Part shown: piece by piece, positions 11,803 through 23,863 of the stretch
How the letters are laid out: each line of letters begins with the position of its first letter
How positions within the stretch are numbered: the first letter of the stretch is position 1
Source: Paramacrobiotus metropolitanus
Taxonomy: Eukaryota; Tardigrada; Eutardigrada; Parachela; Macrobiotidae
NCBI RefSeq assembly: GCF_019649055.1
Contig: NW_026570361.1
Coordinates: 186,001 to 250,000 of the forward strand
DNA length: 64,000 nt
Reading direction: 5' to 3'
Made by a program: the position numbers and the translations under genes
Notes under the pieces: generated by a model
Told to the model about the DNA's origin: nothing
Database searches by the model: none
The model's input: the letters and a program-made list of their open reading frames with translations, nothing else

Positions 11803-12893
11803 ATTATCCTGTTATTAAAAAATGCATATTTGTTCATGAACAAAACACACTCGACCTTATTCGCGTTAGGCTGTTGAAATAAAATACGCTATGAAGTACA
11901 AATATTTTCAGGGTGTGCATGGGAATATTGCGTATATCGCTTGATTCTAGCTTCCGCTTTTTCGAATTATCTTGGAGGAATGGTGTTTCGGTATCTTGTA
12001 AATGTTTACCGACTTAGGGGCGTCTGACTCAGTTCCAAACATGAGCTGTAACAATCATTCAAAGAACCATTTGTTTCTTTATAATTATGCGCCGATACGA
12101 ACAAAAAGAGTCAGCGGAAACAAATCGCAGCAAAAGCGATCAACCATTTCATTCAGCAGCCTGAAACAGGAACAAGCATTTCGGGAACTAAGTATTCAAC
12201 GAAAAATAATAATTATTATCCTCAAAATTAGGGAGCGTTTTTGCAGGTTACTGTTTACAGTAGTATCACTACTTTATATAGCACCCATCCAGAGCTATCA
12301 AAGTTACGTAGCTCAAAGCGAAAATGTCCAACTGGCGGAGGTCCAGCGTGTCCCAGTGCTGCGGATTGACACCCGAGCGAAAAACGTCGAAGCTGGAAAG
12401 ATTACAGCCGTTACTGCAATAACAGCAATAGTTCCATAAAAGCTACAAAAGTTGTTTGCTATTATACACCGCGGTTTTCCGGTGTAAAATATCGAAATGA
12501 CGCTACTCACGCTTTTAAGAAAGTGCGAATGCTGGTCCATTCGTGAGGATAGGATAACGTTTGCACCCATCGTTTATGAATTCCTGTGACCTTTGCATAT
12601 ATCCGCTGACTAATAGGCGCACAGTTGTCGTTCGCCGCCGCTAATAAAGCACGCCACTGATCTAACGGCGTATCGGTGGAACGGATGCGCAAACAAGGAA
12701 CGATAGCATTTGTCAAAGTATCCAAACGAAACTCATCAAACTCATATAGAAAGCTTGTCTCTGCTGCTGGTAGCGACGAATCAACATCGCTGGCCAATAT
12801 TCCCTGCGCGGATCGGCTGATAACGGCCCACGCCGGATATTTGCGCAGCACTAGCTGATTACACACGCTCAGTAGCTCTTTCCGGGTGGCGCA

Positions 12894-13359
12894 TGTCGCA
12901 GTATAGAGTTCTCCTGTAAGCGCACCTGTGCTACACCTGCGCAGGTCGACGATGACCTTTACGTGTTACCTATGTGTCCCTATAACGGTTAGGTAACGCA
13001 CCCGTATGACTGTGACCTTTATTCAATATAACACTATGCCCACAATAACAATGCTAATGCTAGGTAAGCCAGGTGTAGGCTGGTAGTCGAGTGGTAGACT
13101 GCTGGTAGACTGCTGTCCGACTACTGACTGGTACGGTGTGGAGGGGTGCTTTATATATGGTCCTGGTCCGGATGGGCTCGGCTGCCATGGGTGGGGCTGG
13201 TGTGGCGACAAGCCAATGACAGAGTGCATGACGGCATGATGATGTAATATGCGGTCAGCATGATGCCATATGACCGCGCAGGAATGTGCAGGGCATACCT
13301 GCACGTAGGCTTCCGGTGACTAATGGTCATGCGGTGCGACTAGTGACGATGTCGTCACA
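12894..13359 (-). repeat. LTR 1 (3' LTR of the array)
   Basis: 466 bp, reading TGTGACGACATCG ... CTGCGACA on the minus strand. U3 holds a TATATAAAGC box at about 13150-13159 and a poly(A) signal AATAAA at 13018-13023, so R and U5 lie to its left. It differs from LTRs 2-4 by two substitutions (near 12947 and 12992). Confidence 0.9.
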
Positions 13360-13375
13360 ATCCTCCTCTTCAAAA
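13360..13375 (-). promoter_or_regulatory. Polypurine tract next to the 3' LTR
   Basis: On the minus strand TTTTGAAGAGGAGGAT lies directly against the LTR's TGTGACG start, the expected place for a plus-strand primer. Identical tracts lie beside LTRs 2 and 3. This confirms the minus orientation. Confidence 0.75.
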
Positions 13376-14150
13376 TTCGCCGTCTCTGGCGAATCCAACA
13401 ACACCAGCACAATGACGTTAAAAAAATAAACAAATACATGAAACAAATAATCTAATATACTTCATCCGGTATATACCAGTTCAAAAAACTGTCAAAGTGG
13501 GCTCATACTACAAAACATTTTGCAACATATTTCGAATTAAGAACCAAACAAACATAAAAAAATTCATATTATACTGAAATTGACCAGATAATCAAATCCA
13601 AGTCGGTTCCTTCAGGATGTAGTGTGCAATCCATTCTCGGTAACTGATTGTTTGCATTTACAACAATCATCAGTGCTAATCGTTAACATATTAGAAAAAG
13701 TGCGAATGTAATTATGCCAATTAAATTTAGCTTTTATGAAAACTAAAAAACAAAAAACATAAAGTGCAAACCTTGAAGTAATATCACAAATAATAAATAA
13801 AACAATTATTTCGTATACAACATCTAGACATAAACGCACTTCGGTCGTGCAGAAAAACCATATTAAAAACAGTGTGTTTCGAAAAAGAAAAACTGCTGAC
13901 GGTATTCTTTCATACCGTTTCTTCCGAGGTACGGTGGAAAATCTTCTTATTTGACTATATTTTGAAATTAACTGCATAAGCACTTGTATTAAATAATAAT
14001 ATTGGCAATACTAAGAACTGAAAACTGAAAAAGAACTTAAATAGTTATTATAATAAAATAATAGGGCATATGAAGAATGCCTAGAATCAGTGAATTACCG
14101 TCCTTCCCGTACTGAGACAAACACGTTTGCAGGTGATTTTGGATAGTTTT
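13376..14150. other. Non-coding 3' part of the LTR element's internal region
   Basis: AT-rich sequence between gag and the polypurine tract, repeated near 16879-17850 and 20381-21350. The longest ORFs here have no recognisable motif and are broken by indels between copies, so I do not call a gene. Confidence 0.6.
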
Positions 14151-15050
14151 CTAACTTTCTCCAAATTCGTTGCATTCATCATAAAGATACGCACTATGTG
14201 ACGGCCATTCAGCGCCACAATGGTGACAAATAAAAATATTTTCCGAATTTTCTTCCAAAGTTTCTTCTCCAATGAAACCGTTATCATGCGTTTCGCTAAC
14301 GTGGGAATTAATGTTGAGAATTTCGTTCATTTTTTCCAGTAGATCACCTATTTTCTTTGTCCTTTCATCTGAGTGCTCATTTTGTTTCCGTGCTTCATTA
14401 GCAAACGGGAGAGTCAGCAATACTGCTGACCTTTGACTTTCTTGATCCTTTTCTTTCACAGGGTATAATTCTTCAGCTATCTCCAATATATCTTTAGGTG
14501 TTTTCTTTCCCATAACACGCAACTGCATAGCAGCTTGTCGATCTCTCATTCCTTTTAAAATAAAATAACCTATTTCTGTTTGTTTCATGTTAGGATCCGC
14601 ATGTTTGCATAGATCCACGATTGAAAAGTAGTATGTCCGAAAATCTTCTTCGTTTCCTTATTGTCGAGAGATCAGTGTATCGATAGCCTTTTCCGGCGTT
14701 CCGAGTTTTCCAAATGTTGTTAGAAATTCTCTTTCTAAGATGTTCCAATCAACGCCTGCCGCCGGAGGGCGATTTTTTATCCACTTACGCGCTGTTCCTG
14801 CTAACACTTCCGAAAATCGTCTGGCCTTAGTAGCATCATCCCAAGAATATGATTCTGCGCAACGCAAATACGATTCCAACCAGGTTTCTGCATCTTCGTG
14901 CGGTGCTGCCGAATATGGTGGTGGCAGTTTGACCTTCGGACCTTCCGCCATTCTGCTTTCTTGTATATTGTCTCGCTTTTCGGTTACTTCTACTTTGCGT
15001 TCCACTATTTCCACGCTGGGTTTCTCTTGTGCTAATTCCACGGTCGACAC
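14151..15050 (-). pseudogene. gag: Gag-like protein, unit 1, split by an in-frame stop
   Basis: The upstream frame (15050-14658, 130 codons) has a proline-rich start, AETWLESYLRC and RKWIKNRP blocks typical of retrotransposon Gag capsid regions. TAA at 14658-14660 interrupts it and the same frame continues (DLCKHADPNM, YFILKGM) to 14151. Near the end is a Cys/His cluster, CHHC then a His and a Cys (CX2CX6HX7C), resembling but not matching the usual CX2CX4HX4C knuckle. The first in-frame ATG of the upstream part is near 14954; upstream of it the frame stays open without ATG. Gag would coat the element RNA. Unit 1 is the least damaged of the three. Confidence 0.7.
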
Positions 15051-15134
15051 TTTGATTGCCGTTTGCCTAGACTGATGTTCTATGTTTTGGTCTTCTGTAA
15101 AGCAGTACTGTGCCTTTCCTCCTCTACTTTAAGT

Positions 15135-15149
15135 ATCCTCCTCTTCAAA
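15135..15149 (-). promoter_or_regulatory. Internal second polypurine tract
   Basis: An exact 15-nt copy (TTTGAAGAGGAGGAT on the minus strand) of the LTR-adjacent tract lies just upstream of gag, next to a second purine run (AAAGTAGAGGAGGAAAGG). It recurs in all three units. It could act as a central polypurine tract; that function is inferred. Confidence 0.5.
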
Positions 15150-16397
15150 TGAGTTGGCGATTTCTAGTTTTGGTTGCTTGTCCAGGGGCTTTTCCTCCTG
15201 ACTAGTGTTTGGTGAAATCTGGGGAGTTTTCTGTCTATCAGCAGGTCTTTTCACATCAAGAATATTTTTTCTCCGTAACCAAAATGCTGCCGACTGATGT
15301 TTGATTTGAAATACAACAAGTTTCCAGATTTTACCGAACAGCTGTTCGTTATATATTAAAGTTGAGATTAATAACCAAGAGCCAATAACTTGCGCGTGTT
15401 GCCAATAACTTGCGCGCTTCCAACGTTGAAATATAAAGGTGACTTTGATAATAAAACGGGAATTTTACATGAATTCCTTTTCCTTTTATAAGCGCTTTTA
15501 TTAGTAACTAATAAAATTTCTGCAGTCAATATACCCGATAAATGTATACGTCTAGGCTGAGTTTAGCAACAGTTCACAAAAATGCTTCGCTATAATTCCA
15601 GCAATTACGTCTTCCGCCTGGATTTTGCGGTCACACTATGCAACTATTCTTTGCGCTGTTTCCGCTTGCGTTGTTAGATACGAGTATGATCGTTAGCTAC
15701 GAAATACTAGTACTGTACTACAGTAGTTATCCAGTACTGGCTTATTTGTATGCTCACACGTTATCAGTGAGCGGATATGGTTGGGAATGAGTCATGCGAG
15801 AAAGAGTCGGTTGTTGACCCACACAAAAGATTCTTACGCACAATTAACGGACAGTATTACTATACATAGAAATCACACATTATACGTACACGTATCTTCG
15901 GCTCATTTGTGCTGATAATAAAGATCTCAAAAAACGCACATTGGCTTGGTGAAAGTAACACTAACTAGTACAACAGCTACAAGTATTTCCAAAACGAAAA
16001 ATAAATAAAAACTTTTAATTAGCGAAAATTCCAATAAGTAATGCTGTATTCAACGGTGCAACGGACACATAACCTCTTCTCACTTACGGGCGCAATAAAA
16101 ATCTGCACAGCTGTCTGTATATACTGTCGTGTTATTATGGACCAGATAACAACGACAACAGTTCTACCTGTGCTGTGCGCGACTGTCTGTATTGCAAGTT
16201 ACCTGTGGTCAGCAGGTGCACTAACAAATACCTGTGTCGCTGTGGGCTAAATAATCCTCGGTACCGGAATGAAAATCCAAAATTAAATATGTTCCAAATA
16301 ATTCAACGCGCGCAATTGTATCAAAATCTCTCCAGGTCACAAATTATTAGCATAATCTCACAATGTGATGCACTTACAAGTCTTCCTTCACGCCATT
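15150..16397. other. Non-coding leader of the LTR element
   Basis: About 1.25 kb between the 5' LTR side and gag, repeated in the other two units. It contains a short direct repeat (CCAATAACTTGCGCG twice near 15390-15420). No coding motif seen; it may hold packaging and leader signals. Confidence 0.5.
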
Positions 16398-16862
16398 TGT
16401 CGCAGTATAGAGTTCTCCTGTAAGCGCACCTGTGCTACACCTGCGCAGGTCGACAATGACCTTTACGTGTTACCTATGTGTCCCTATAACGATTAGGTAA
16501 CGCACCCGTATGACTGTGACCTTTATTCAATATAACACTATGCCCACAATAACAATGCTAATGCTAGGTAAGCCAGGTGTAGGCTGGTAGTCGAGTGGTA
16601 GACTGCTGGTAGACTGCTGTCCGACTACTGACTGGTACGGTGTGGAGGGTGCTTTATATATGGTCCTGGTCCGGATGGGCTCGGCTGCCATGGGTGGGGC
16701 TGGTGTGGCGACAAGCCAATGACAGAGTGCATGACGGCATGATGATGTAATATGCGGTCAGCATGATGCCATATGACCGCGCAGGAATGTGCAGGGCATA
16801 CCTGCACGTAGGCTTCCGGTGACTAATGGTCATGCGGTGCGACTAGTGACGATGTCGTCACA
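16398..16862 (-). repeat. LTR 2
   Basis: 465 bp, same structure as LTR 1 with one G missing in a G run beside the TATA box. Shared between adjacent units. Confidence 0.9.
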
Positions 16863-17850
16863 ATCCTCCTCTTCAAAATTCGCCGTCTCTGGCGAATCCA
16901 ACAACACCAGCACAATGACGTTAAAAAAATAAACAAATACATGAAACAAATAATCTAATATACTTCATCCGGTATATACCAGTTCAAAAAACTGTCAAAG
17001 TGGGCTCATACTACAAAACATTTTGCAACATATTTCGAATTAAGAACCAAACAAACATAAAAAAATTCATATTATACTGAAATTGACCAGATAATCAAAT
17101 CCAAGTCGGTTCCTTCAGGATGTAGTGTGCAATCCATTCTCGGTAACTGATTGTTTGCATTTACAACAATCATCAGTGCTAATCGTTAACATATTAGAAA
17201 AAGTGCGAATGTAATTATGCCAATTAAATTTAGCTTTTATGAAAACTAAAAACAAAAAAAACATAAAGTGCAAACCTTGAAGTAATATCACAAATAATAA
17301 ATAAAACAATTATTTCGTATACAACATCTAGACATAAACGCACTTCGGTCGTGCAGAAAAACCATATTAAAAAACAGTGTGTTTCGAAAAGAAAAACTGC
17401 TGACGGTATTCTTTCATACCGTTTCTTCCGAGGTACGGTGGAAAATCTTCTTATTTGACTATATTTTGAAATTAACTGCATAAGCACTTGTATTAAATAA
17501 TAATATTGGCAATACTAAGAACTGAAAACTGAAAAAGAACTTAAATAGTTATTATAATAAAATAATAGGGCATATGAAGAATGCCTAGAATCAGTGAATT
17601 ACCGTCCTTCCCGTACTGAGACAAACACGTTTGCAGGTGATTTTGGATAGTTTTCTAACTTTCTCCAAATTCGTTGCATTCATCATAAAGATACGCACTA
17701 TGTGACGGCCATTCAGCGCCACAATGGTGACAAATAAAAATATTTTCCGAATTTTCTTCCAAAGTTTCTTCTCCAATGAAACCGTTATCATGCGTTTCGC
17801 TAACGTGGGAATTAATGTTGAGAATTTCGTTCATTTTTCCAGTAGATCAC

Positions 17851-18552
17851 CTATTTTCTTTGTCCTTTCATCTGAGTGCTCATTTTGTTTCCGTGCTTCA
17901 TTAGCAACGGGAGAGTCAGCAATACTGCTGACCTTTGACTTTCTTGATCCTTTTCTTTCACAGGGTATAATTCTTCAGCTATCTCCAATATATCTTTAGG
18001 TGTTTTCTTTCCCATAACACGCAACTGCATAGCAGCTTGTCGATCTCTCATTCCTTTTAAAATAAAATAACCTATTTCTGTTTGTTTCATGTTAGGATCC
18101 GCATGTTTGCATAGATCCACGATTGAAAAGTAGTATGTCCGAAAATCTTCTTCGTTTCCTTATTGTCGAGAGATCAGTGTATCGATAGCCTTTTCCGGCG
18201 TTCCGAGTTTTCCAAATGTTGTTAGAAATTCTCTTTCTAAGATGTTCCAATCAACGCCTGCCGCCGGAGGGCGATTTTTTATCCACTTACGCGCTGTTCC
18301 TGCTAACACTTCCGAAAATCGTCTGGCCTTAGTAGCATCATCCCAAGAATATGATTCTGCGCAACGCAAATACGATTCCAACCAGGTTTCTGCATCTTCG
18401 TGCGGTGCTGCCGAATATGGTGGTGGCAGTTTGACCTTCGGACCTTCCGCCATTCTGCTTTCTTGTATATTGTCTCGCTTTTCGGTTACTTCTACTTTGC
18501 GTTCCACTATTTCCACGCTGGGTTTCTCTTGTGCTAATTCCACGGTCGACAC
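17851..18552 (-). pseudogene. gag: Gag-like protein, unit 2
   Basis: Same as unit 1, including the in-frame TAA (18160-18162). One base is missing in an A run near 17906 and another in a T run near 17836, so the frame is lost before the Cys/His cluster. Confidence 0.65.
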
Positions 18553-19898
18553 TTTGATTGCCGTTTGCCTAGACTGATGTTCTATGTTTTGGTCTTCTGT
18601 AAAGCAGTACTGTGCCTTTCCTCCTCTACTTTAAGTATCCTCCTCTTCAAATGAGTTGGCGATTTCTAGTTTTGGTTGCTTGTCCAGGGGCTTTTCCTCC
18701 TGACTAGTGTTTGGTGAAATCTGGGGAGTTTTCTGTCTATCAGCAGGTCTTTTCACATCAAGAATATTTTTCTCCGTAACCAAAATGCTGCCGACTGATG
18801 TTTGATTTGAAATACAACAAGTTTCCAGATTTTACCGAACAGCTGTTCGTTATATATTAAAGTTGAGATTAATAACCAAGAGCCAATAACTTGCGCGTGT
18901 TGCCAATAACTTGCGCGCTTCCAACGTTGAAATATAAAGGTGACTTTGATAATAAAACGGGAATTTTACATGAATTCCTTTTCCTTTTATAAGCGCTTTT
19001 ATTAGTAACTAATAAAATTTCTGCAGTCAATATACCCGATAAATGTATACGTCTAGGCTGAGTTTAGCAACAGTTCACAAAAATGCTTCGCTATAATTCC
19101 AGCAATTACGTCTTCCGCCTGGATTTTGCGGTCACACTATGCAACTATTCTTTGCGCTGTTTCCGCTTGCGTTGTTAGATACGAGTATGATCGTTAGCTA
19201 CGAAATACTAGTACTGTACTACAGTAGTTATCCAGTACTGGCTTATTTGTATGCTCACACGTTATCAGTGAGCGGATATGGTTGGGAATGAGTCATGCGA
19301 GAAAGAGTCGGTTGTTGACCCACACAAAAGATTCTTACGCACAATTAACGGACAGTATTACTATACATAGAAATCACACATTATACGTACACGTATCTTC
19401 GGCTCATTTGTGCTGATAATAAAGATCTCAAAAAACGCACATTGGCTTGGTGAAAGTAACACTAACTAGTACAACAGCTACAAGTATTTCCAAAACGAAA
19501 AATAAATAAAAACTTTTAATTAGCGAAAATTCCAATAAGTAATGCTGTATTCAACGGTGCAACGGACACATAACCTCTTCTCACTTACGGGCGCAATAAA
19601 AATCTGCACAGCTGTCTGTATATACTGTCGTGTTATTATGGACCAGATAACAACGACAACAGTTCTACCTGTGCTGTGCGCGACTGTCTGTATTGCAAGT
19701 TACCTGTGGTCAGCAGGTGCACTAACAAATACCTGTGTCGCTGTGGGCTAAATAATCCTCGGTACCGGAATGAAAATCCAAAATTAAATATGTTCCAAAT
19801 AATTCAACGCGCGCAATTGTATCAAAATCTCTCCAGGTCACAAATTATTAGCATAATCTCACAATGTGATGCACTTACAAGTCTTCCTTCACGCCATT

Positions 19899-20364
19899 TG
19901 TCGCAGTATAGAGTTCTCCTGTAAGCGCACCTGTGCTACACCTGCGCAGGTCGACAATGACCTTTACGTGTTACCTATGTGTCCCTATAACGATTAGGTA
20001 ACGCACCCGTATGACTGTGACCTTTATTCAATATAACACTATGCCCACAATAACAATGCTAATGCTAGGTAAGCCAGGTGTAGGCTGGTAGTCGAGTGGT
20101 AGACTGCTGGTAGACTGCTGTCCGACTACTGACTGGTACGGTGTGGAGGGGTGCTTTATATATGGTCCTGGTCCGGATGGGCTCGGCTGCCATGGGTGGG
20201 GCTGGTGTGGCGACAAGCCAATGACAGAGTGCATGACGGCATGATGATGTAATATGCGGTCAGCATGATGCCATATGACCGCGCAGGAATGTGCAGGGCA
20301 TACCTGCACGTAGGCTTCCGGTGACTAATGGTCATGCGGTGCGACTAGTGACGATGTCGTCACA
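19899..20364 (-). repeat. LTR 3
   Basis: 466 bp, same structure; carries the variants that separate LTRs 2-4 from LTR 1. Confidence 0.9.
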
Positions 20365-21350
20365 ATCCTCCTCTTCAAAATTCGCCGTCTCTGGCGAATC
20401 CAACAACACCAGCACAATGACGTTAAAAAAATAAACAAATACATGAAACAAATAATCTAATATACTTCATCCGGTATATACCAGTTCAAAAAACTGTCAA
20501 AGTGGGCTCATACTACAAAACATTTTGCAACATATTTCGAATTAAGAACCAAACAAACATAAAAAATTCATATTATACTGAAATTGACCAGATAATCAAA
20601 TCCAAGTCGGTTCCTTCAGGATGTAGTGTGCAATCCATTCTCGGTAACTGATTGTTTGCATTTACAACAATCATCAGTGCTAATCGTTAACATATTAGAA
20701 AAAGTGCGAATGTAATTATGCCAATTAAATTTAGCTTTTATGAAAACTAAAAAACAAAAAACATAAAGTGCAAACCTTGAAGTAATATCACAAATAATAA
20801 ATAAAACAATTATTTCGTATACAACATCTAGACATAAACGCACTTCGGTCGTGCAGAAAAACCATATTAAAAACAGTGTGTTTCGAAAAAGAAAAACTGC
20901 TGACGGTATTCTTTCATACCGTTTCTTCCGAGGTACGGTGGAAAATCTTCTTATTTGACTATATTTTGAAATTAACTGCATAAGCACTTGTATTAAATAA
21001 TAATATTGGCAATACTAAGAACTGAAAACTGAAAAAGAACTTAAATAGTTATTATAATAAAATAATAGGGCATATGAAGAATGCCTAGAATCAGTGAATT
21101 ACCGTCCTTCCCGTACTGAGACAAACACGTTTGCAGGTGATTTTGGATAGTTTTCTAACTTTCTCCAAATTCGTTGCATTCATCATAAAGATACGCACTA
21201 TGTGACGGCCATTCAGCGCCACAATGGTGACAAATAAAAATATTTTCCGAATTTTCTTCCAAAGTTTCTTCTCCAATGAAACCGTTATCATGCGTTTCGC
21301 TAACGTGGGAATTAATGTTGAGAATTTCGTTCATTTTTCCAGTAGATCAC

Positions 21351-22052
21351 CTATTTTCTTTGTCCTTTCATCTGAGTGCTCATTTTGTTTCCGTGCTTCA
21401 TTAGCAACGGGAGAGTCAGCAATACTGCTGACCTTTGACTTTCTTGATCCTTTTCTTTCACAGGGTATAATTCTTCAGCTATCTCCAATATATCTTTAGG
21501 TGTTTTCTTTCCCATAACACGCAACTGCATAGCAGCTTGTCGATCTCTCATTCCTTTTAAAATAAAATAACCTATTTCTGTTTGTTTCATGTTAGGATCC
21601 GCATGTTTGCATAGATCCACGATTGAAAAGTAGTATGTCCGAAAATCTTCTTCGTTTCCTTATTGTCGAGAGATCAGTGTATCGATAGCCTTTTCCGGCG
21701 TTCCGAGTTTTCCAAATGTTGTTAGAAATTCTCTTTCTAAGATGTTCCAATCAACGCCTGCCGCCGGAGGGCGATTTTTTATCCACTTACGCGCTGTTCC
21801 TGCTAACACTTCCGAAAATCGTCTGGCCTTAGTAGCATCATCCCAAGAATATGATTCTGCGCAACGCAAATACGATTCCAACCAGGTTTCTGCATCTTCG
21901 TGCGGTGCTGCCGAATATGGTGGTGGCAGTTTGACCTTCGGACCTTCCGCCATTCTGCTTTCTTGTATATTGTCTCGCTTTTCGGTTACTTCTACTTTGC
22001 GTTCCACTATTTCCACGCTGGGTTTCTCTTGTGCTAATTCCACGGTCGACAC
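21351..22052 (-). pseudogene. gag: Gag-like protein, unit 3
   Basis: Same TAA (21660-21662) and the same two single-base losses as unit 2, so units 2 and 3 share a more recent origin or a shared sequencing artefact. Confidence 0.65.
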
Positions 22053-23377
22053 TTTGATTGCCGTTTGCCTAGACTGATGTTCTATGTTTTGGTCTTCTGT
22101 AAAGCAGTACTGTGCCTTTCCTCCTCTACTTTAAGTATCCTCCTCTTCAAATGAGTTGGCGATTTCTAGTTTTGGTTGCTTGTCCAGGGGCTTTTCCTCC
22201 TGACTAGTGTTTGGTGAAATCTGGGGAGTTTTCTGTCTATCAGCAGGTCTTTTCACATCAAGAATATTTTTCTCCGTAACCAAAATGCTGCCGACTGATG
22301 TTTGATTTGAAATACAACAAGTTTCCAGATTTTACCGAACAGCTGTTCGTTATATATTAAAGTTGAGATTAATAACCAAGAGCCAATAACTTGCGCGTGT
22401 TGCCAATAACTTGCGCGCTTCCAACGTTGAAATATAAAGGTGACTTTGATAATAAAACGGGAATTTTACATGAATTCCTTTTCCTTTTATAAGCGCTTTT
22501 ATTAGTAACTAATAAAATTTCTGCAGTCAATATACCCGATAAATGTATACGTCTAGGCTGAGTTTAGCAACAGTTCACAAAAATGCTTCGCTATAATTCC
22601 AGCAATTACGTCTTCCGCCTGGATTTTGCGGTCACACTATGCAACTATTCTTTGCGCTGTTTCCGCTTGCGTTGTTAGATACGAGTATGATCGTTAGCTA
22701 CGAAATACTAGTACTGTACTACAGTAGTTATCCAGTACTGGCTTATTTGTATGCTCACACGTTATCAGTGAGCGGATATGGTTGGGAATGAGTCATGCGA
22801 GAAAGAGTCGGTTGTTGACCCACACAAAAGATTCTTACGCACAATTAACGGACAGTATTACTATACATAGAAATCACACATTATACGTACACGTATCTTC
22901 GGCTCATTTGTGCTGATAATAAAGATCTCAAAAAACGCACATTGGCTTGGTGAAAGTAACACTAACTAGTACAACAGCTACAAGTATTTCCAAAACGAAA
23001 AATAAATAAAACTTTTAATTAGCGAAAATTCCAATAAGTAATGCTGTATTCAACGGTGCAACGGACACATAACCTCTTCTCACTTACGGGCGCAATAAAA
23101 ATCTGCACAGCTGTCTGTATATACTGTCGTGTTATTATGGACCAGATAACAACGACAACAGTTCTACCTGTGCTGTGCGCGACTGTCTGTATTGCAAGTT
23201 ACCTGTGGTCAGCAGGTGCACTAACAAATACCTGTGTCGCTGTGGGCTAAATAATCCTCGGTACCGGAATGAAAATCCAAAATTAAATATGTTCCAAATA
23301 ATTCAACGCGCGCAATTGTATCAAAATCTCTCCAGGTCACAAATTATTAGCATAATCTCACAATGTGATGCACTTAC

Positions 23378-23395
23378 AAGTCTTCCTTCACGCCA
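23378..23395 (-). promoter_or_regulatory. Possible primer binding site
   Basis: Two bases inside the 5' LTR the minus strand reads TGGCGTGAAGGAAGACTT, beginning TGG as expected for pairing with a tRNA CCA end. I could not name a matching tRNA. Confidence 0.35.
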
Positions 23396-23397
23396 TT

Positions 23398-23863
23398 TGT
23401 CGCAGTATAGAGTTCTCCTGTAAGCGCACCTGTGCTACACCTGCGCAGGTCGACAATGACCTTTACGTGTTACCTATGTGTCCCTATAACGATTAGGTAA
23501 CGCACCCGTATGACTGTGACCTTTATTCAATATAACACTATGCCCACAATAACAATGCTAATGCTAGGTAAGCCAGGTGTAGGCTGGTAGTCGAGTGGTA
23601 GACTGCTGGTAGACTGCTGTCCGACTACTGACTGGTACGGTGTGGAGGGGTGCTTTATATATGGTCCTGGTCCGGATGGGCTCGGCTGCCATGGGTGGGG
23701 CTGGTGTGGCGACAAGCCAATGACAGAGTGCATGACGGCATGATGATGTAATATGCGGTCAGCATGATGCCATATGACCGCGCAGGAATGTGCAGGGCAT
23801 ACCTGCACGTAGGCTTCCGGTGACTAATGGTCATGCGGTGCGACTAGTGACGATGTCGTCACA
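23398..23863 (-). repeat. LTR 4 (5' LTR of the array)
   Basis: 466 bp, abutting the right copy of the GCGCA duplication. It would supply the promoter of the right-most unit. The two outer LTRs differ by about two substitutions in 466 bp, so the insertion is young. Confidence 0.9.

Larger units (their letters stand above)
12894..23863 (-). mobile_element. Tandem LTR retrotransposon array: four LTRs, three gag-only internal regions
   Basis: Units repeat at 3504, 3501 and 3499 bp. The array is bounded by TG...CA LTRs and by the 5-bp duplication GCGCA (12889-12893 and 23864-23868), so a single insertion event in exon 3 of the host gene explains it; extra units then arose by LTR-LTR recombination or at insertion. 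Orientation is minus, from the gag frames and from the purine tract beside the left LTR. Each internal region is about 3.04 kb and encodes a Gag-like protein only. I see no protease, reverse transcriptase, integrase or envelope motif in any frame, so it would depend on proteins of another element. Confidence 0.9.

Noticed and set aside
13612-13983. Minus ORF of 123 aa downstream of gag as a possible accessory or envelope gene
   Set aside because: No signal peptide, no known motif, AT-rich composition, and broken by an indel in unit 2.
16041-16423. Plus-strand ORFs in the LTR element (69 and 82 aa, repeated in the other units)
   Set aside because: They recur only because the units are copies, are short and motif-free, and oppose the element's orientation.
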